DNA of 64,000 bases, taken from contig JBBDHG010000112.1 in assembly GCA_037951165.1 (NCBI GenBank), forward strand, positions 4,404,501 through 4,468,500, in the 5' to 3' direction. Below the pieces are notes generated by a model. It searched no databases. It saw only the letters and a program-made list of their open reading frames with translations, and had not been told where the DNA came from. The stretch's first letter is position 1; each line of letters starts with the position of its first letter. The DNA comes from Lophius americanus. Its lineage: Eukaryota > Chordata > Actinopteri > Lophiiformes > Lophiidae. Shown one piece after another: positions 1 to 12,849 of this stretch. Made by a program: the position numbers and the translations under genes.

Positions 1-223
1 ATTGCAATTGCTGGCACAAAATTTGGAAGAATTTGCATCAAGGCATAGAAACACTATCTATTCTACTGTCAAACCTTTGTCAGACCTTTGAATTAAAACT
101 CTATGATCAACATCTTTTGCATAGACTCTTTTAGGAACCCTACCCCCAATGAATGTCATATTCATTGAATGACATTCATATTCAATGAATGTCATATTCA
201 TACATGCATGGTCAACCACTTAC

Positions 224-3200
224 CTCCACATATGCCAAATCTCTTTACAGGTTTGGAAGACTCCTGGCATTCTGGTGGCTCAAGAGAAGAAGGTGGAGAG
301 ACATGATTCCTCGTGGCCTCTGAGGCAGCGGGGGTCAGGTATGCAGGTGGGTTGGACGGCAACGCTGAGCCATACGACCCCACCAGCTCCTGGGACGTTA
401 TTAGCGCCTTTCCCTCATCATTGTCCTCTTCCTCGAGGTCTTGCTCATTCTCCATTTCCTCTTTTTGGCATGTCTCCTTGACCTTTGTCATCGGCACTGG
501 AGATAAGTCCCAGTACATGAAAATCACCGCCAGTTGAAGAAGAATCCAAAGGAAGCACATGAACAGCTGCGGGAGTGGAGATAAGAGTGTCACAGCTTTT
601 CTTTGGTGGAGAAAATAATAGCAGTAATAGTAAACTATATGTCGTTCCTTACCCCTGGTGCTGTGTATTTATTGACCACAAAAGGCCCCAGGCGGAAATC
701 ACTCAGTCTCAAGAAGAGGTTAAATGCTGGACCTGTGTTGAACACAAATATGAAGAAGGCCTTTTATCCTATGTTACCACAAAGGCTTTGTGAAGTTTTT
801 CATAGGTATAATACACAGAACAGCCATAACATTGAAACCACCTGCCTAATACTGTGCAGTTCCATTTTTAGTGCCTAAACAGCTCTGCGATTGACTTTGT
901 GTTCTGGCACCATTCAGAACCAGAACTTTTTCAGCAATTTCAGTTACAGTGGCTCTTTTTTGGGAGCATCCATAAAGAACTGCAGTTTTGGGGGTGGATG
1001 CTATGACGCAGTCGTCTAGCCATCATCTTTGGCCCTTATCAAAGTTGCTTGGATCAACTTTGAGGAAAACATTTTCACTTACTGCCTAATATATCCAACT
1101 AACTTACATAATGACATAACCAATGATAAATTTTCATTCACCTGTCGTTGGTTATAATGTTATGTCTAATCGGTGTATAGGTTCAAAGCAAATACACCTG
1201 AAAGTAACTACAATCATAAAGGCTTTTTATTTTTTAACAATTATCATGAACCATTAAATGAAGGCACATGAATGTATCAGGACTCTGCATGGCCAGTCTA
1301 TGTCTGCATATTCCAGTCTCAATAGACTCAGCAACTTCAGTTTTTCTGTGTTAACAATACAAAACAATCACTATTCCTTATAATTGGATCCAAATGACCA
1401 GCGGACAGTTTCTAGTATTCATCACAAGAAAAAAGTGGAGTGCGCTCACCAATCAGCAGACCAGCTTGTCGACATGCCATGACAGCAGCAAACACAGTGG
1501 CGCGGTCCTCTGGGGTGGTGATTCTGGTCAGGAAGCCAAAGATAGAAGAGCCAGCACCTGTACCAATGCCTGAGGAAAATACATTTGATGGAAAGTTAAA
1601 ACATGGACACTTTGAGGTTAAAACAAATAGCTTTGGAGAGAATGCATCCAATTGTTGTGTTATGGCTTGTATTTAGTTATATATAGTGATTCAGTTTGTA
1701 AAATACACAAGGCTAGATTTAACATGATATATTATGATGGACAAAAGTTTCATAACATTTTCAATGAGCTGAAAAGTGTCCTGATGTAGGCATGAAAGAA
1801 TGACTTATCTTAATTTTGGTGCACATGGAAAGCTATACGGATATTATACGGGGAATTCTACTGATTTGCCACTTACCAAATGAATATATAAAATTTAGAC
1901 ATACCTGCCACGAGTCTGCTTGACAGTAAGAGCCACTTCGAGAAGCCCATAAAGTACATGAAATTACCTGAAGAGTAAAAAGGCATGGAGAATAAATTTG
2001 GGAAAACATTTACATGAATAAAACTCAAACAGCCAGAAGATGAGTAGATAGGGGAATATTATTGAGGTGAAGAATGTGATCAGACTTACCAATTATCTCA
2101 AAAACATTGGCAAACAAGAGGATTTTCTTGGTGGTCCCTGTTCTGTCTGACCAATGGCCAAACAGTGGTCCTGCCAGGAGGCCACTAAAGCTAAATGCAG
2201 ACAAGGCCAACCCCAGAAAGTATGGCGCTGCATCTAAAGTCTGCAAGTACTTCCATATTGTTGGCAATATCACAGCTGCAGAGACAGAAATATGTTGAGA
2301 TTATTTGTTTACCTCTTGGAAATACATTTTCTTATGAGATGATGTTTTGCTAGATGTTTAGTCTGCATGAAAATTACAATTGAATGAAATGAGTTGAGGA
2401 GGTTATAGTATCCGCCATGTTTCCTTAATTCTTTGTCCAGATGTTATCTTTAATAGTTTTTCAACAATGGAAGAGTCATGTTCATTTGGAAGTGGATCAC
2501 GGTATGGATGTGGATTCTGGATCGCCGTAACATTTTATCTTTTTGTTTTGTAAATTTACCTATACCATGAAAATAATAATAATCCAATCAAAATAAACAT
2601 GTCCAGGCATGGACAACTCATGAGTTTCCAACTTAATCCAAAATTTGCTATAGATCTACAACATAATACAGATCTTGGAAATTAACAATAATAACAATAA
2701 TAGTAATAACAATAATGTATACTCTTTATTAAATGTATTATACAGTACATTCATACAGTACAACATTTTCAAATCAATTCTCTACATTTGACCCATCCTT
2801 GAGAGGCAGCGGGGACCCCCTGTTAAGCACCCAGGGAGCAGATTCTGGTTCAGGGTCTTGCTCAAAGATTATTCGACGAATAGACTTAAGGACTAGAATC
2901 ATTGCGTGTGGGGACCAACGCTGTACCCACTGAGTAACAGCTGCCCATAGCAAAATGTACATGTATAATATATTTTGTATATAAAATGTATGAGGTCACA
3001 AAATAGAAATGGAGAGGTGTGGCCGCATGGCACTAATGTGTAGCTGAGGCAAAGACGATCATTCAAATTGATTAACTCGTAAACTACTCAAAATTCTCTG
3101 TGTACATTTCCACAGTCAAATAGTTTTGTGGTAATTCTCAATATGTCATTTCTCAGCACTGATTGAGGAACCATCGTCATGGCGACATTAGACTAAAGTT

Positions 3201-3964
3201 TGTTATGGCCTGTAAACTCATTTCTGACTTTTCCGGTTTTAGTGCCATTGCCAGTGGAGGAAGAATGTGTTCTCTGCATGCTTTATAGTTGCTCATGTTT
3301 AATGCTGCATTGAATGAAGACTGGGAAACATGTTGACATGAGGTTGAAAGAGACTTAATGATCTGTTTTCATGCTATGTAAGGTTGTCTAGCCCGAGGTG
3401 TTAACTTTAGGTGCAGTGGTAGCTCTTCCTCCAGCCTGTCAAGGCTTTCAGTCATATCAGAATAAGGGTGAACATTACATGGGGACAGTGCTGACACATT
3501 ATGGATTATCCTAATGAAATTGTGAGGCTAGATGACTCAAAACAATGAGCGTATGAACCTTTTTGACTCAACTTTCAGGACACTTATATTGATTGGCAAT
3601 AATTCAATAAAAATAATGCAAGCAGATGCAACATTCTTTTGTTGACCACTATGACTCTGAGTCCTGATAACAGTGGAAGAGTGCTGCTCTGTGACGTTGC
3701 TCTATTTAAGTGCACTGTGTTGCACTGCAGTAAGACACAAAAGAATACAAGGTTCTGTGAGTAAAGTATTTCCCACTAAATTCCAATTTTCATTAGCTTA
3801 ATTGTGAACTTTGTGTCTAGTTTTAACATGAGGTGACATACATGTAAACATCTGTCCAAAGGGAAGTTAAACTTAAAACAGATCTCACCATATTCCACAC
3901 CGCTGAGAAGAACTAAGAGCCCGATGGTGAGGAATGTCAGCTTTCTTTTCCTTCGGTCGTCCAT
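224..3964 (-). CDS. MFSD8-like major facilitator superfamily transporter (5' part; 3' end off window)
   Basis: Six coding exons join in frame, given here as high-to-low coordinates: 3964-3889, 2275-2090, 1967-1905, 1569-1450, 732-653 and 566-224. All have GT/AG flanks. They give about 289 codons, roughly the first half of a ~500-residue MFS protein. The protein starts MDDRRKRKLTF, then shows TM1 (LTIGLLVLLSGVEYAVI), a TM2 region, the motif-A loop GHWSDRTGTTKK, TM3-TM6 (FAAVMACRQAGLLIGPAF, LFMCFLWILLQLAVIF) and a long acidic, Ser/Pro-rich cytosolic loop. MFSD8 (CLN7) is a lysosomal membrane chloride channel/transporter family; fish also carry MFSD8-like paralogues, and this looks like one of those rather than MFSD8 itself. 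The last donor is taken at 224 (GGAG|GTAAGT) rather than the weaker GTAAAG at 248. Family assignment is strong; the exact paralogue and substrate are not known. Confidence 0.85.
2705..2950 (-). mobile_element. tRNA-derived SINE in intron 1 of the MFSD8-like gene
   Basis: Read on the minus strand, this begins with a tRNA-like head containing TTACTCAGTGGGTACAGCG (A-box like). It ends with GGATGGGTCAAATGTAGAG, a segment containing TTGTACTGTATG, and an AT-rich tail. The same head and tail motifs recur in the SINE at 27231-27480, so both belong to one family. A 3' AATAAT/AACAAT simple tail occupies 2672-2716. The B box is degraded. Confidence 0.75.
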
Positions 3965-4297
3965 GGTGTTTGAAGCTATAGTGTTGTATCTAGACTGTGT
4001 TCGCCCTCATTCCTGTTCATTCAAGTCTCCGTACAAAACACAACAGCTGACGTACGCGCACGCGCAGTGCGTCCAATTAAAGCTAACTAAAGGGGCATGT
4101 CAAAAAAGAGGCCCGTGCGGAAAATTATTTCAAAAAAGAGCGGATATATTTCTACATGTTGCTGCAGAAAATGAGCGAAATACTAATCTTACAGCCGAAG
4201 TTCATTCCATAAGGAGGTAAGGCTTATAGCGCAAACCCCACCTTCTGTTATTGGACAAGTAGACGTCAGTGGGGAGCTGCTAAACATTGTAATACTG

Positions 4298-4312
4298 TTA
4301 CGTCACTTCCGG
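4298..4312. promoter_or_regulatory. CRE-ETS composite motif, probable promoter of the MFSD8-like gene
   Basis: TTACGTCACTTCCGG combines a CRE-like TTACGTCA with an ETS site (ACTTCCGG). It lies about 335 bases upstream of the MFSD8-like start codon. Such motif pairs are common at TATA-less housekeeping promoters. A second CRE-like site (GACGTCA) occurs about 36 bases nearer the gene. The promoter role is inferred from motif and position only. Confidence 0.45.
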
Positions 4313-6629
4313 CGGACTAAGTGTCAACCCCCTAAGGACAATTCATGTTTAAGAATTAAATCTTTACCAAAACAATATTTAAATAGATTTTACTTTTTAA
4401 ACGGTAACCTAAGAATATGTGATATACGTTTGTCTAAGCTCCAAATATCTATATTGACACATTTTTTGCCCTCAAATAATAATCCGCCCGTCTCCCCCGA
4501 TTATGCACAAAGTGTTATTATCTAAACTCTGCTCAGTTTTTATGTAGGTTTCTGTTACAGATTGTCATAATTTGATTTAAATTTTCATTCAGGGTGTTAT
4601 TAGAAAAGCTGCAAACAGCTGAAGAGTAATTTACATGACGGACCATGGTTTGCCATAAAACTTACATGACTAGTTCAAGATGATCTAAATTTGATTTCAG
4701 TGTTTCGGTGTGTTTATACCTTAGACTATTTTGATTTTAAAAAATGGTGAATACTATTTGTAGGTCTGTGGCAGTAGCATTTTCAGTTACTGATCATCGA
4801 AACCCAAAGGGCAAATAATACCCGGTTTACCATAATAATGCATTACTGTAATTTTAACTTCCAATATATAATTGTAATACAATTATATTTATCTGCCTGT
4901 TCTGAGGCTAAAAGCTTATTCGAAAGTATCATATTCTAAAATATTTAAGGCTTTCTACGCACGTATGGAGTCGGAGTCGTTTGCAGAATTCCTCAAAGTC
5001 CTGTGACATCTATTACCACTGACATTGGGAGATCTGTGTTGCACACAAAAACAGCCTCTTCGCCCTTAATTCAATTTTTTTTTTTCCTGAGTGCTGACAT
5101 TTTATTTCACTGCCATCAAAACAAGTACAGAACTGTTAGGACATGCTGAGTAATAATTTCTCATCTTTGAGTTGTGTTAGAAGTATCAATTTCCTAAAGT
5201 ATTTGCCAGAGTATCCACCCAACAGATTAAGATCAGAAACTATCACCGGGGTGTATAATTGGAGCTTTTTTCATCTGTGCAAAGTAAAATAATTCTAACA
5301 CTGAAGGTGAAACAGGGATGTGGGCAATAATTATATAAAATGAAACCTCCCACAATTAATGGGGAAATTGCATGTCTTCTGGTGATGACATATGCCCCAA
5401 ATAATTCACTAAAAAAATGTTTGAATTTAACATTGAAACCAGTTATCAGTTCTAATGTTGTGTTGAATTAGTTTATGTATAAAGTTTTGATAAGGGTAGA
5501 ATTTATCATTTGTGAAACATGATCAAGACAAGATGTTATCCATTCAGTCCCCTTGCCATGGAAATCAATCAGAATGAAATTAGTTTAAAATTCAAAATCC
5601 CCAAAAAGCACAATTACAAAATACAGTTAATGTATCTGTAAAATTGGATTGGTGAAAAAATAATTTATATACACTAAGGCCAAAATAACCGCCATTAAGC
5701 GCCGGTTTAAAAATCCTAATTCCATGGACACAGGAACAGAAAATTTCGAAATGTTAAAAGGCACCACCACCTTTCATGGTTAATTTTTGTGAAAGGTTTG
5801 GTAGAGACAGTATGTAAGGTTTGCAAGATATACACTGTAGAAGTTGTATGATATAGACTTTCATCTCAAATACTTGGGGAAAAAAGGAGCAACCCCTGAC
5901 ATTTGAAATGGTTTCATCTGGATGAGACAGCTGTTACAACCTTCAACAGGCTTGAACCTTGTGCTCAGTTAGGTACAATTCTTTCCAATTTAATGTCAAA
6001 CTTTATCTTACGTTAAATTCATTCACAACGCAGATTTGGGAAAGGTGCACCCGTTGGTGAGGTCAGTCTTAGAATATTGAGCTGAGAGAAGATTTTCATT
6101 GCAGGCTTTAACTTTTGATCAAATCCTCTGCAGGGTCACCTGGAATACTTACAATTCAAACAGCACCTTGCATGAACTGTGTCCTGATCCCCACTGTCAA
6201 CAGTGTGCATTGGAGTTGTACAATATGTGACGGCACAAATAGTCCTTGAACTGAGACGATGTTTGTTGAAGGACAGAATGTTGGCTGTTCTTCTGCTTGA
6301 AGCATGAATTCTGAAAGCTGAATTTTGTCTGTCAAAAAACAATTTGCATTAGTCCTACATGCTCCACACAAACCAGTATTAAATGTATGGGTTGAAACAT
6401 TTTAATGAATTCATTATTTCATGTTCAGCCTGAAAAGAGATATAAATAATGGAATATAATATTTAATTAAGAAAACATCAATATTAAAACATTGTTCAAC
6501 ATGTTTTGAAGACCATCTGTGGTAGTGCTGGGGTATAGAGAAAACGGAAAGAAAACAGGACACTAGAATAGAGAGGCATGAAATATGATCACAGCGTAGA
6601 TTTCCAGGATCATTTTGTATTAAAAAACT
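4313..6629. other. Intergenic interval, no gene seen
   Basis: This is AT-rich DNA between the divergent MFSD8-like 5' end and the 3' end of POLR2H. It contains a T12 run near 5077. Minus-strand open frames around 6136-6371 are short, overlap in two frames and match no family I know. Nothing else was recognised. Confidence 0.5.
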
Positions 6630-6635
6630 TTTATT
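6630..6635 (-). terminator. POLR2H: Poly(A) signal of POLR2H
   Basis: AATAAA on the minus strand, about 260 bases beyond the POLR2H stop codon. It is the first canonical hexamer downstream of the gene, giving a short 3' UTR (about 6610-6895). Confidence 0.55.
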
Positions 6636-6895
6636 TACATTTAGCTGGCAGATTGATATTGTAGAAAGTGTCTTTCTTTAGTCCATACGCGAAGTCCTTT
6701 GAGGAAAAAGGTTGTAACTACCAAAATGAAAAAAGAAATGTTTTCTTTCCATCCATGTGTTCAGTCTGTCAGCTGCTCTTTGAGATGGTGGCGTACTTAA
6801 GACGTAAGAACATGAATGTGTTCGGTCTGCAGTCCAGCATGACTGAGGTGATAGCTGTGGAAAAACCAGATTAAGTGGGGGAACATGGTCGGGAT

Positions 6896-9385
6896 TCAGA
6901 AGGCCAGTTTCTTCATGAGAAGGTAGACCCTGGAATCCACTTCAAAGCCGTGAAGATTGTTTGCATCTCCCTGCAGCCTCATGAGAAGGCCGCCGTACGA
7001 GACGTAGGCAGAGCTTGAAGAAGGAGCATACAGACACGACATGAGTATGACAACAACGAAGCACAATGACAATATCTTAAAAAAGCAAAGACATCTTTTC
7101 CTCTCACAAACAATCATGCCATACTCCAGTGGTTCTGAAACTTTTTTTCAATAATGCGCCCCTTTTGAATTATTATTTTGGCAAGTACCCTCTGATCAGC
7201 ACAAACTTATAGGTAGAAAAATAAATGCACACTAAAAATATTTACAATCATCACTAAATATATAAGAAATAAATTGCAATGTCGTCGCAATTAAAGTGAT
7301 TTAATGAGTTTCATTGGTTCTAATTTATTTGCTGATATTAAAACAAACATTAAAAAATATCAGAACCATTATCAACCTACCTGGCTATTTAATAACATTA
7401 TAAGTTAGTGGATTTTCTTAGACATAAATGACGGCTGCAAATGTGGAAAGTTCTAAATATATCACTCATATAAACATTTATGAAAATAGAATTTGAATGT
7501 TTATTTTCTAATATTTCTGCTGACTTTCAATATCTTACTGTTGCAATTATGGAACTAATTACGGATTAATAAGAAGAAATGCAATAATATAGAATTGCTA
7601 TAATGCTAACAGTTTGTTGGGCTAACTTAATACAAATGAACATGTTGAGCCTGACAATAGGTCATTAATTAAAACATTTACTACATGGTATCTTTTAAAC
7701 TTATTGGGTTCACTCACAGGCGCGTGGCTGCTTCTGTTGAAGTTTCATCACCCTCAATCTTGTAAACCTTCCCATACATCACATAATCAAACTGGTCTGC
7801 TCTGAAAATGTAAACAAAGTTAGATTAGAGCCCAAATCTATAAAAGCAAGTGCCACAGAGGAAAGTGTTCTTAAAATGTGTCAAAACTTTTTTGATTTAT
7901 TGTCCACCAAATGCATTTTAATATATTGTATATGACGTTACTATTCATTAGTACTATTAAATTCATCATTACATGAGAACAAAGTTTTTACCTTGATGGC
8001 CGGTCATCCTGAGGATTGTATTCTCCGTCATCTGGTGTTCCATCTTCATATAACGTGCTGGCAATAACCAGTCTGAATTTGTCACCTTGAAGAAACGGAC
8101 ACATGGGAAAGTTGGGGTTGAATTGTGCCTTGAGACCTCTTGCTGTGATAATTTCTGTGTCATTTTTTTTTTTTCTATCTGAACAGTTTGCCATGTCACG
8201 TAGACAGCTGAAGCAACAGTTGCAAAATCAAAGAATTTCTAAACCAAATATCAGAAACTGCCAATTGAAGACGATTTGTGTCTTCCTTATCCTCATAGGG
8301 GTCTTAACCTGATACCAGTTTGTAGTTGCAAGCAGCTTGAAAGCGACATCTGGTGAGTTGTTTGAGGAAGTGCACATTATGGAGATGAACACAGATAGTG
8401 ATGATTATATATATCAGTTGGATTAATATTAATATGTTTATGTCATTAAATACCTGCGGTGAAGAAGTCTATGCAAGAGAATGACGCATGAAGTGATTTG
8501 AAATATAAAAAAAATATTTTGCAGTAAATAAACTTTTGCCAAAACCAAACTCCTCCATTTACTGGAGGAGTTTGGGAACTGCCAGTTTCTCCTTCCTATA
8601 ACTGAGAAGTCTATTCTTAGGTCGAGAACAGAGGTAGTCGAAGTAGTCACCTCAACTAATCACTATTGTGCTCATAATTATATACTGATGTGAAGAATCC
8701 ATATAAGAATGTGGTTTGTTTGTGTTGAGTCACATATTTTCTTTTGATGACAGTTTTGTTTAATCTTTGTCGATTGTAGAAGTGCCTGATAAATGTGAAC
8801 GTATATGGCTGATTTACTGATTAGCTGTGACCATACAGTTTACACACGGATGGCTTACATATTATATGTATCGATGATTTTAAAAAAAGCATTCTAAAAT
8901 TATAAATATTCACAAAGACAAGAAGATGCACCTTACCAAGATCAACAGGATAGATCTGAATGTTGACATCCAAGATGAGATCCATCTTAAAAGATTCACT
9001 TTCACAATGTAGACGAGACACTAAAGCAAATAAGCCACAATAAAGTCAGGGTAAGTTATTTTCCCATTCTACATAGGACACTGATTGAAATTCACATTGA
9101 AAACACAAGAAAAGCCTTGTCAAATAACAACAGGAGGGAAAACATCTGAGTCTTCAGCACTATACTTTCAGATAATGTGTCTGATGCTTGATTACCAGCA
9201 AACCATAACTAGTAGACTAAAAGAGACCATTAATTTTAACAGTATACAAGAATTTAGAAGTAGGCTGTTGGGGTACTAACATAAAATGTTTTTTTAAGGA
9301 ATTGTCTCATACCTCTGTCAAACTTCTTGCCATCAGGATCTATGTCTTTGACATCGAAGATATCCTCAAACAGAATTCCAGCCAT
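6896..9385 (-). CDS. POLR2H: RNA polymerases I, II and III subunit RPABC3 (RPB8)
   Basis: Five coding exons: 9385-9313, 9020-8937, 8085-7992, 7801-7718 and 7013-6896. They total 453 nt, encoding exactly 150 residues, the normal length of vertebrate RPB8. The protein starts MAGILFEDIFDVKDIDPDGKK, continues SRLHCESESFKMDLILDVN and ends VDSRVYLLMKKLAF. RPB8 is an OB-fold subunit shared by nuclear RNA polymerases I, II and III and sits near RPB1/RPB3. All introns have GT-AG ends and preserve frame. An acceptor (CCATAG) 20 bases upstream of the ATG implies an untranslated first exon further upstream, perhaps ending at the donor near 10775 (AAAG|GTAATC). Identity is essentially certain from the sequence. 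Confidence 0.97.
7128..7300. repeat. Probable hAT-type MITE fragment between the POLR2H coding exons at 6896-7013 and 7718-7801
   Basis: The stretch beginning CAGTGGTTCTGAAACTTTTT and continuing into GCGCCCCTTTTGAA resembles the start of common fish hAT-type MITEs (AGTGGTTCTCAAACTTT...). The other end could not be found, so the extent is a guess. Confidence 0.4.
8545..8575. repeat. Perfect 13-bp inverted repeat (hairpin) in a POLR2H intron
   Basis: CCAAACTCCTCCA at 8545-8557 is followed by the loop TTTAC and the exact reverse complement at 8563-8575. It lies in the intron between exons 2 and 3. It may be the remains of a transposon end; no gene-related role is evident. Confidence 0.85.
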
Positions 9386-9399
9386 CTGTGTCCTCCTCT

Positions 9400-11400
9400 A
9401 TGATCTATGGAAAAGATTAAAATAATATCATGCGGCAGGTTTTTCTTTTTTCCCCAAAAGGTTTAATCAACAAAAACCAAATCATAGGTAGGAAACTTTT
9501 GAAGTTCAATATTAGTTTTAATGCAATTTAATGTAAATTATAAAGCCTTATCTATTGCAAGTGCACACGAGGGATTAAAAAATGCACCAGTGTTCATTTG
9601 CAAATTTGTTAATGTAATGTTTGACATAAGAAAATTACAACCTGTATCGTTTTCCTTACACTTTTAATGATCATCTGAATTTATTAAATCATTTATAAAC
9701 TAACTAATACAAACAGAAGAAAAACAGCAAACACCAAAAATGAAAGCAACATAAATTTCTCAAATGGCAGAAACAGAATATAAAAGCTTACGCCATCATT
9801 GATTAGAATGTCCTCATGAGCTTTTTATTTCATTGCTGTTGCAGAGACTGTTCATCAGTGCCTCACTCACTCAACCAACCCTATAGGTCTAACAGTGTTT
9901 AGTTCAGGGCTAAAACCTGGCCAGTCCAAAAACTGAAGGGTGTCTTGTCAGCTCTGAGCTGGTTTAAGGCCAGAACGCTCTGAAATTCGTTCTTGGTTGT
10001 CACATTTCAACCAGGGCGTGGACATGGCAAGATGACTCCCTATCGTGGAGTGATGAGCATCAACCTGGCAATCACTCTGGTGAAAAGACTTTTCACCAGA
10101 GACTTTTCATGTTGTCCCAGCTGTAATATTTTTGTTGATTTATTTTCTTCTTAATAGTCATACATTTTCTAGATTAGATTAACATTACAGTAGCCATTTT
10201 GGAATTAGTTGGATACATTCATTGTGGTAAATCCTCTATAAATTGATAAAATTGAACCGGTATAGATTTTTTTTGAACCGGTAAGTATGATCAACAAACA
10301 GCTTGAAAATATATGAATCATCATGTAGGGCTACATTAGAAGCTGGTAATTTTGTTCCCCCAAATTGGGCCAAATAATGAGCAGTGCATTCTTTAATAAA
10401 GAGTGCACATAATATATGTATATACAGATGCTGAAATGAATACATTTTAAAATATATACACTATTAGGATAATAGGTTTATTCAACTTATTATTGAACGT
10501 TTTAACGACTTTGTTTATATCTATTTCTGGCGTCTCAAATGCTAAATCATAACCTTTATAGTAAATGTTCAGATCACACACTGCCTCGTGTCACGCATAT
10601 ACAAATCGGCCAATGTGGTGCATCTTTTTGTTGAAACTGAAATTCACGTGTAGTCAGAGAATTTTAGCTTTGTAGCGTTTCTTCAATGGTATTCACGATT
10701 AGACAACCACACACTGCAGCCTCGGCTAGCTGGTAAGCTTCAGCATGGTGTTCGGAAATTTCTCCCTAGATTACCTTTAGTCGAGAAAAAGTCTTATTTT
10801 ATGGACAGATAGCTTCGAAGTCAGGGGTTCTTTCCGAGGCGACGTGTCTTGAAATTGTGAGTAAGAGCAATACATATATTTCGAGCCAAAACTTTCATTC
10901 AGTATCTGAAGTCTCTCTGAAGCATAATTTACCGCGCAGGAAGAATGTGGTCGACCATTGACTTGCAAACTGCTTCCGGTGTTGTTCCGTGTTTCGTCTG
11001 CATGCTGGGAAATGTATGCACCTCGTGGGAGAACAATACGATGGCGTTACTACGGCTTTTAGAATGATATAATAATGTGAAAAAAGATAACATTTTCTCA
11101 ACTGATATCTATATTTCATTAATATTTCGCGTTTATACCTTATACAATTTAAACGGACCCAATAAAAGTAGCTTTTTCGCCAACACAATTTTTTGTGTTT
11201 TTAAATTATTTTATTTATAAGATCAATTTATCATTTGCATACTACACAGTGAAGCCTATGCATAAACTCATAATTAAAAAAAAACATTGTTAGTGTAATA
11301 AATGTGAGTAACTAACCCTAAGCCCAAAAGAGAGACTTAGACCTTACTTTCACGTATTCAATTTATTTTAATTATCTTTAAGGGTGGTAATTAAGTTTTT
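9400..11400. other. Upstream region of POLR2H and intergenic DNA
   Basis: No coding sequence was seen. A minus-strand 5' UTR exon for POLR2H may end at the donor at 10775, with a more CpG-containing patch and an ETS-like GCTTCCGG at 10972-10979 as a candidate promoter. A perfect 27-base palindrome lies at 10075-10101. The rest is AT-rich and unrecognised. Confidence 0.35.
10075..10101. repeat. Perfect palindrome, 13-bp arms, 1-base loop
   Basis: CTCTGGTGAAAAG, one A, then CTTTTCACCAGAG. The two arms are exact reverse complements. It lies in intergenic DNA about 0.7 kb upstream of the POLR2H start codon. Confidence 0.9.
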
Positions 11401-11402
11401 CA

Positions 11403-11590
11403 TTTAGTTACCTCCGCCTAGCGAGGTTATGTTTACATCCTTTGCGTTTGTTTGTATAATTGTGTGTTTGTTCATTTCTTTGTGAGCAGGATTGTGAAAA
11501 AAAACTTTACGATAAATTACGATAAATTGACAAAACGAAAATAGAAAACATAAATTTGTTTTTAAAAAAATCTTTCTGTAAGACATTTGG
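11403..11590 (+). repeat. Dispersed fish repeat (ACCTCCGCC...GAGGTTATG type)
   Basis: TTACCTCCGCCTAGCGAGG followed by TTATGTTTAC and a run of TTTGTTTG-like words with AGCAGGATTGTG is the start of a repeat that is abundant in fish genomes. A second, partial copy (GTTTGTTTGTGACCAAGATT) starts near 11955, just beyond the LINE fragment. Confidence 0.5.
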
Positions 11591-11659
11591 TATGTGTCAT
11601 ATAATGAAATGCATTTTCAAGTATGTTTTTAGTATAAAATATGGATAAATAAATCGTGC

Positions 11660-11955
11660 ATTTTTGCTGTGTCTCTGTGTGGTATGGGAGCTCCTCTGAC
11701 TACAACCAGAGGAGCCTGCAGCGTGACAAACAGCTGGGGTCATTGGGGTCTCTCTCTCCTTCCTCCTGGACATCTATAACACCCGCCTCACCCGGAAAGC
11801 AACCAGCATTGTGTGTGACCCCAGCCACCCCTTACGCAGCGTCCTGCTTTCTGGGAGAAGGTACCGGAGCCTCTGTGCCCGCTCCACCAGGCTGTCAGGA
11901 CTAGCTGAACTTTCTGCCCTCTCTTCCAACTTCCCCAAACAGACTCTGAAAGTCT
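11660..11955 (+). mobile_element. Non-LTR retrotransposon (LINE) 3' remnant
   Basis: The translation contains DIYNTRLTRKATSIVCDPSHP and SGRRYRSLCARSTRLSG, with small frame shifts. This matches the C-terminal end of L2/CR1/Rex-type LINE polyproteins (pattern: DPSHPL...SGRRYR). It is only about 100 codons and 5'-truncated, the usual state of LINE copies. Confidence 0.75.
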
Positions 11956-12849
11956 GTTTGTTTGTTTGTGACCAAGATTGTGGGAATCTAATGGAGCGAT
12001 TTGAAATTCTAGCCAGAGGTGGATTTTGGCATATCCAAGGTGTTATTAAATTTTGGTGTTGTTATGTGTTTCGCAGTATTTAAAATAAAATACAATAAAA
12101 TAGAATTATAAGCAATTTGGAGTAGTGACGTCACAATGTTGCTTTTGCTGCGATTGTTCCTCAGATGTTTCTTTTGGTAATTAGCTGGGGGCTCCATTCC
12201 AAGTGTTCCTTTAATTCTACGATGTTCCTTTGGGATGGAGCTGGGGGCTCAGTGGCCTGAACAGAGACAATGAAGTGGAGGGTGCAGGAGAAGACTGGCT
12301 GTAGAGTATTTGAGAGATAGGCCTATAGACACTTATTATGAGTTGTTTGCCCGGGTCAAAACTGACCTCGACAATACTGTGAAGGCATGAAATCGGAACA
12401 ATATGTAAGGGATGTACATGTACAGTGTTGGCCTCTGCTTTACTGAAAAAAAGCTCCATAATTCTGTCGTGTTTCAAAGAATGCTTTGCTCAACAGTCTG
12501 CCATTTCTTTCTCCTCATCGCCCGTAAGACCTGTGCTCCACAGAAGCCTGACTGCTGCTCCTGTGTGGTGCAGTCTCGATTTCATAGATTAATTCCGGTC
12601 TGTTTTGGGATGACATGCACTGCAATGATACCAATGCTGAAAATGAACCTGAGTCAAAGACGATCGTTTCCAACTAATTATGTTCTATCCACTGTGTTTT
12701 CATTACAACAGCTAAGATCTTGACTGTTTTTATTGTTATAAGTTGCTGTCAAAACAAACCAATAAAAATCTATATTTGCTTTCCGACTTTCCTATAGGGT
12801 CTAAGGAATTTCACAGATTTTACAATTAATGATTTTATCAACATACGGT

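Noticed and set aside
248..249. Exon 6 end of the MFSD8-like gene at the GTAAAG donor
   Set aside because: The donor at 223-218 (GGAG|GTAAGT) is much stronger and keeps an open frame.
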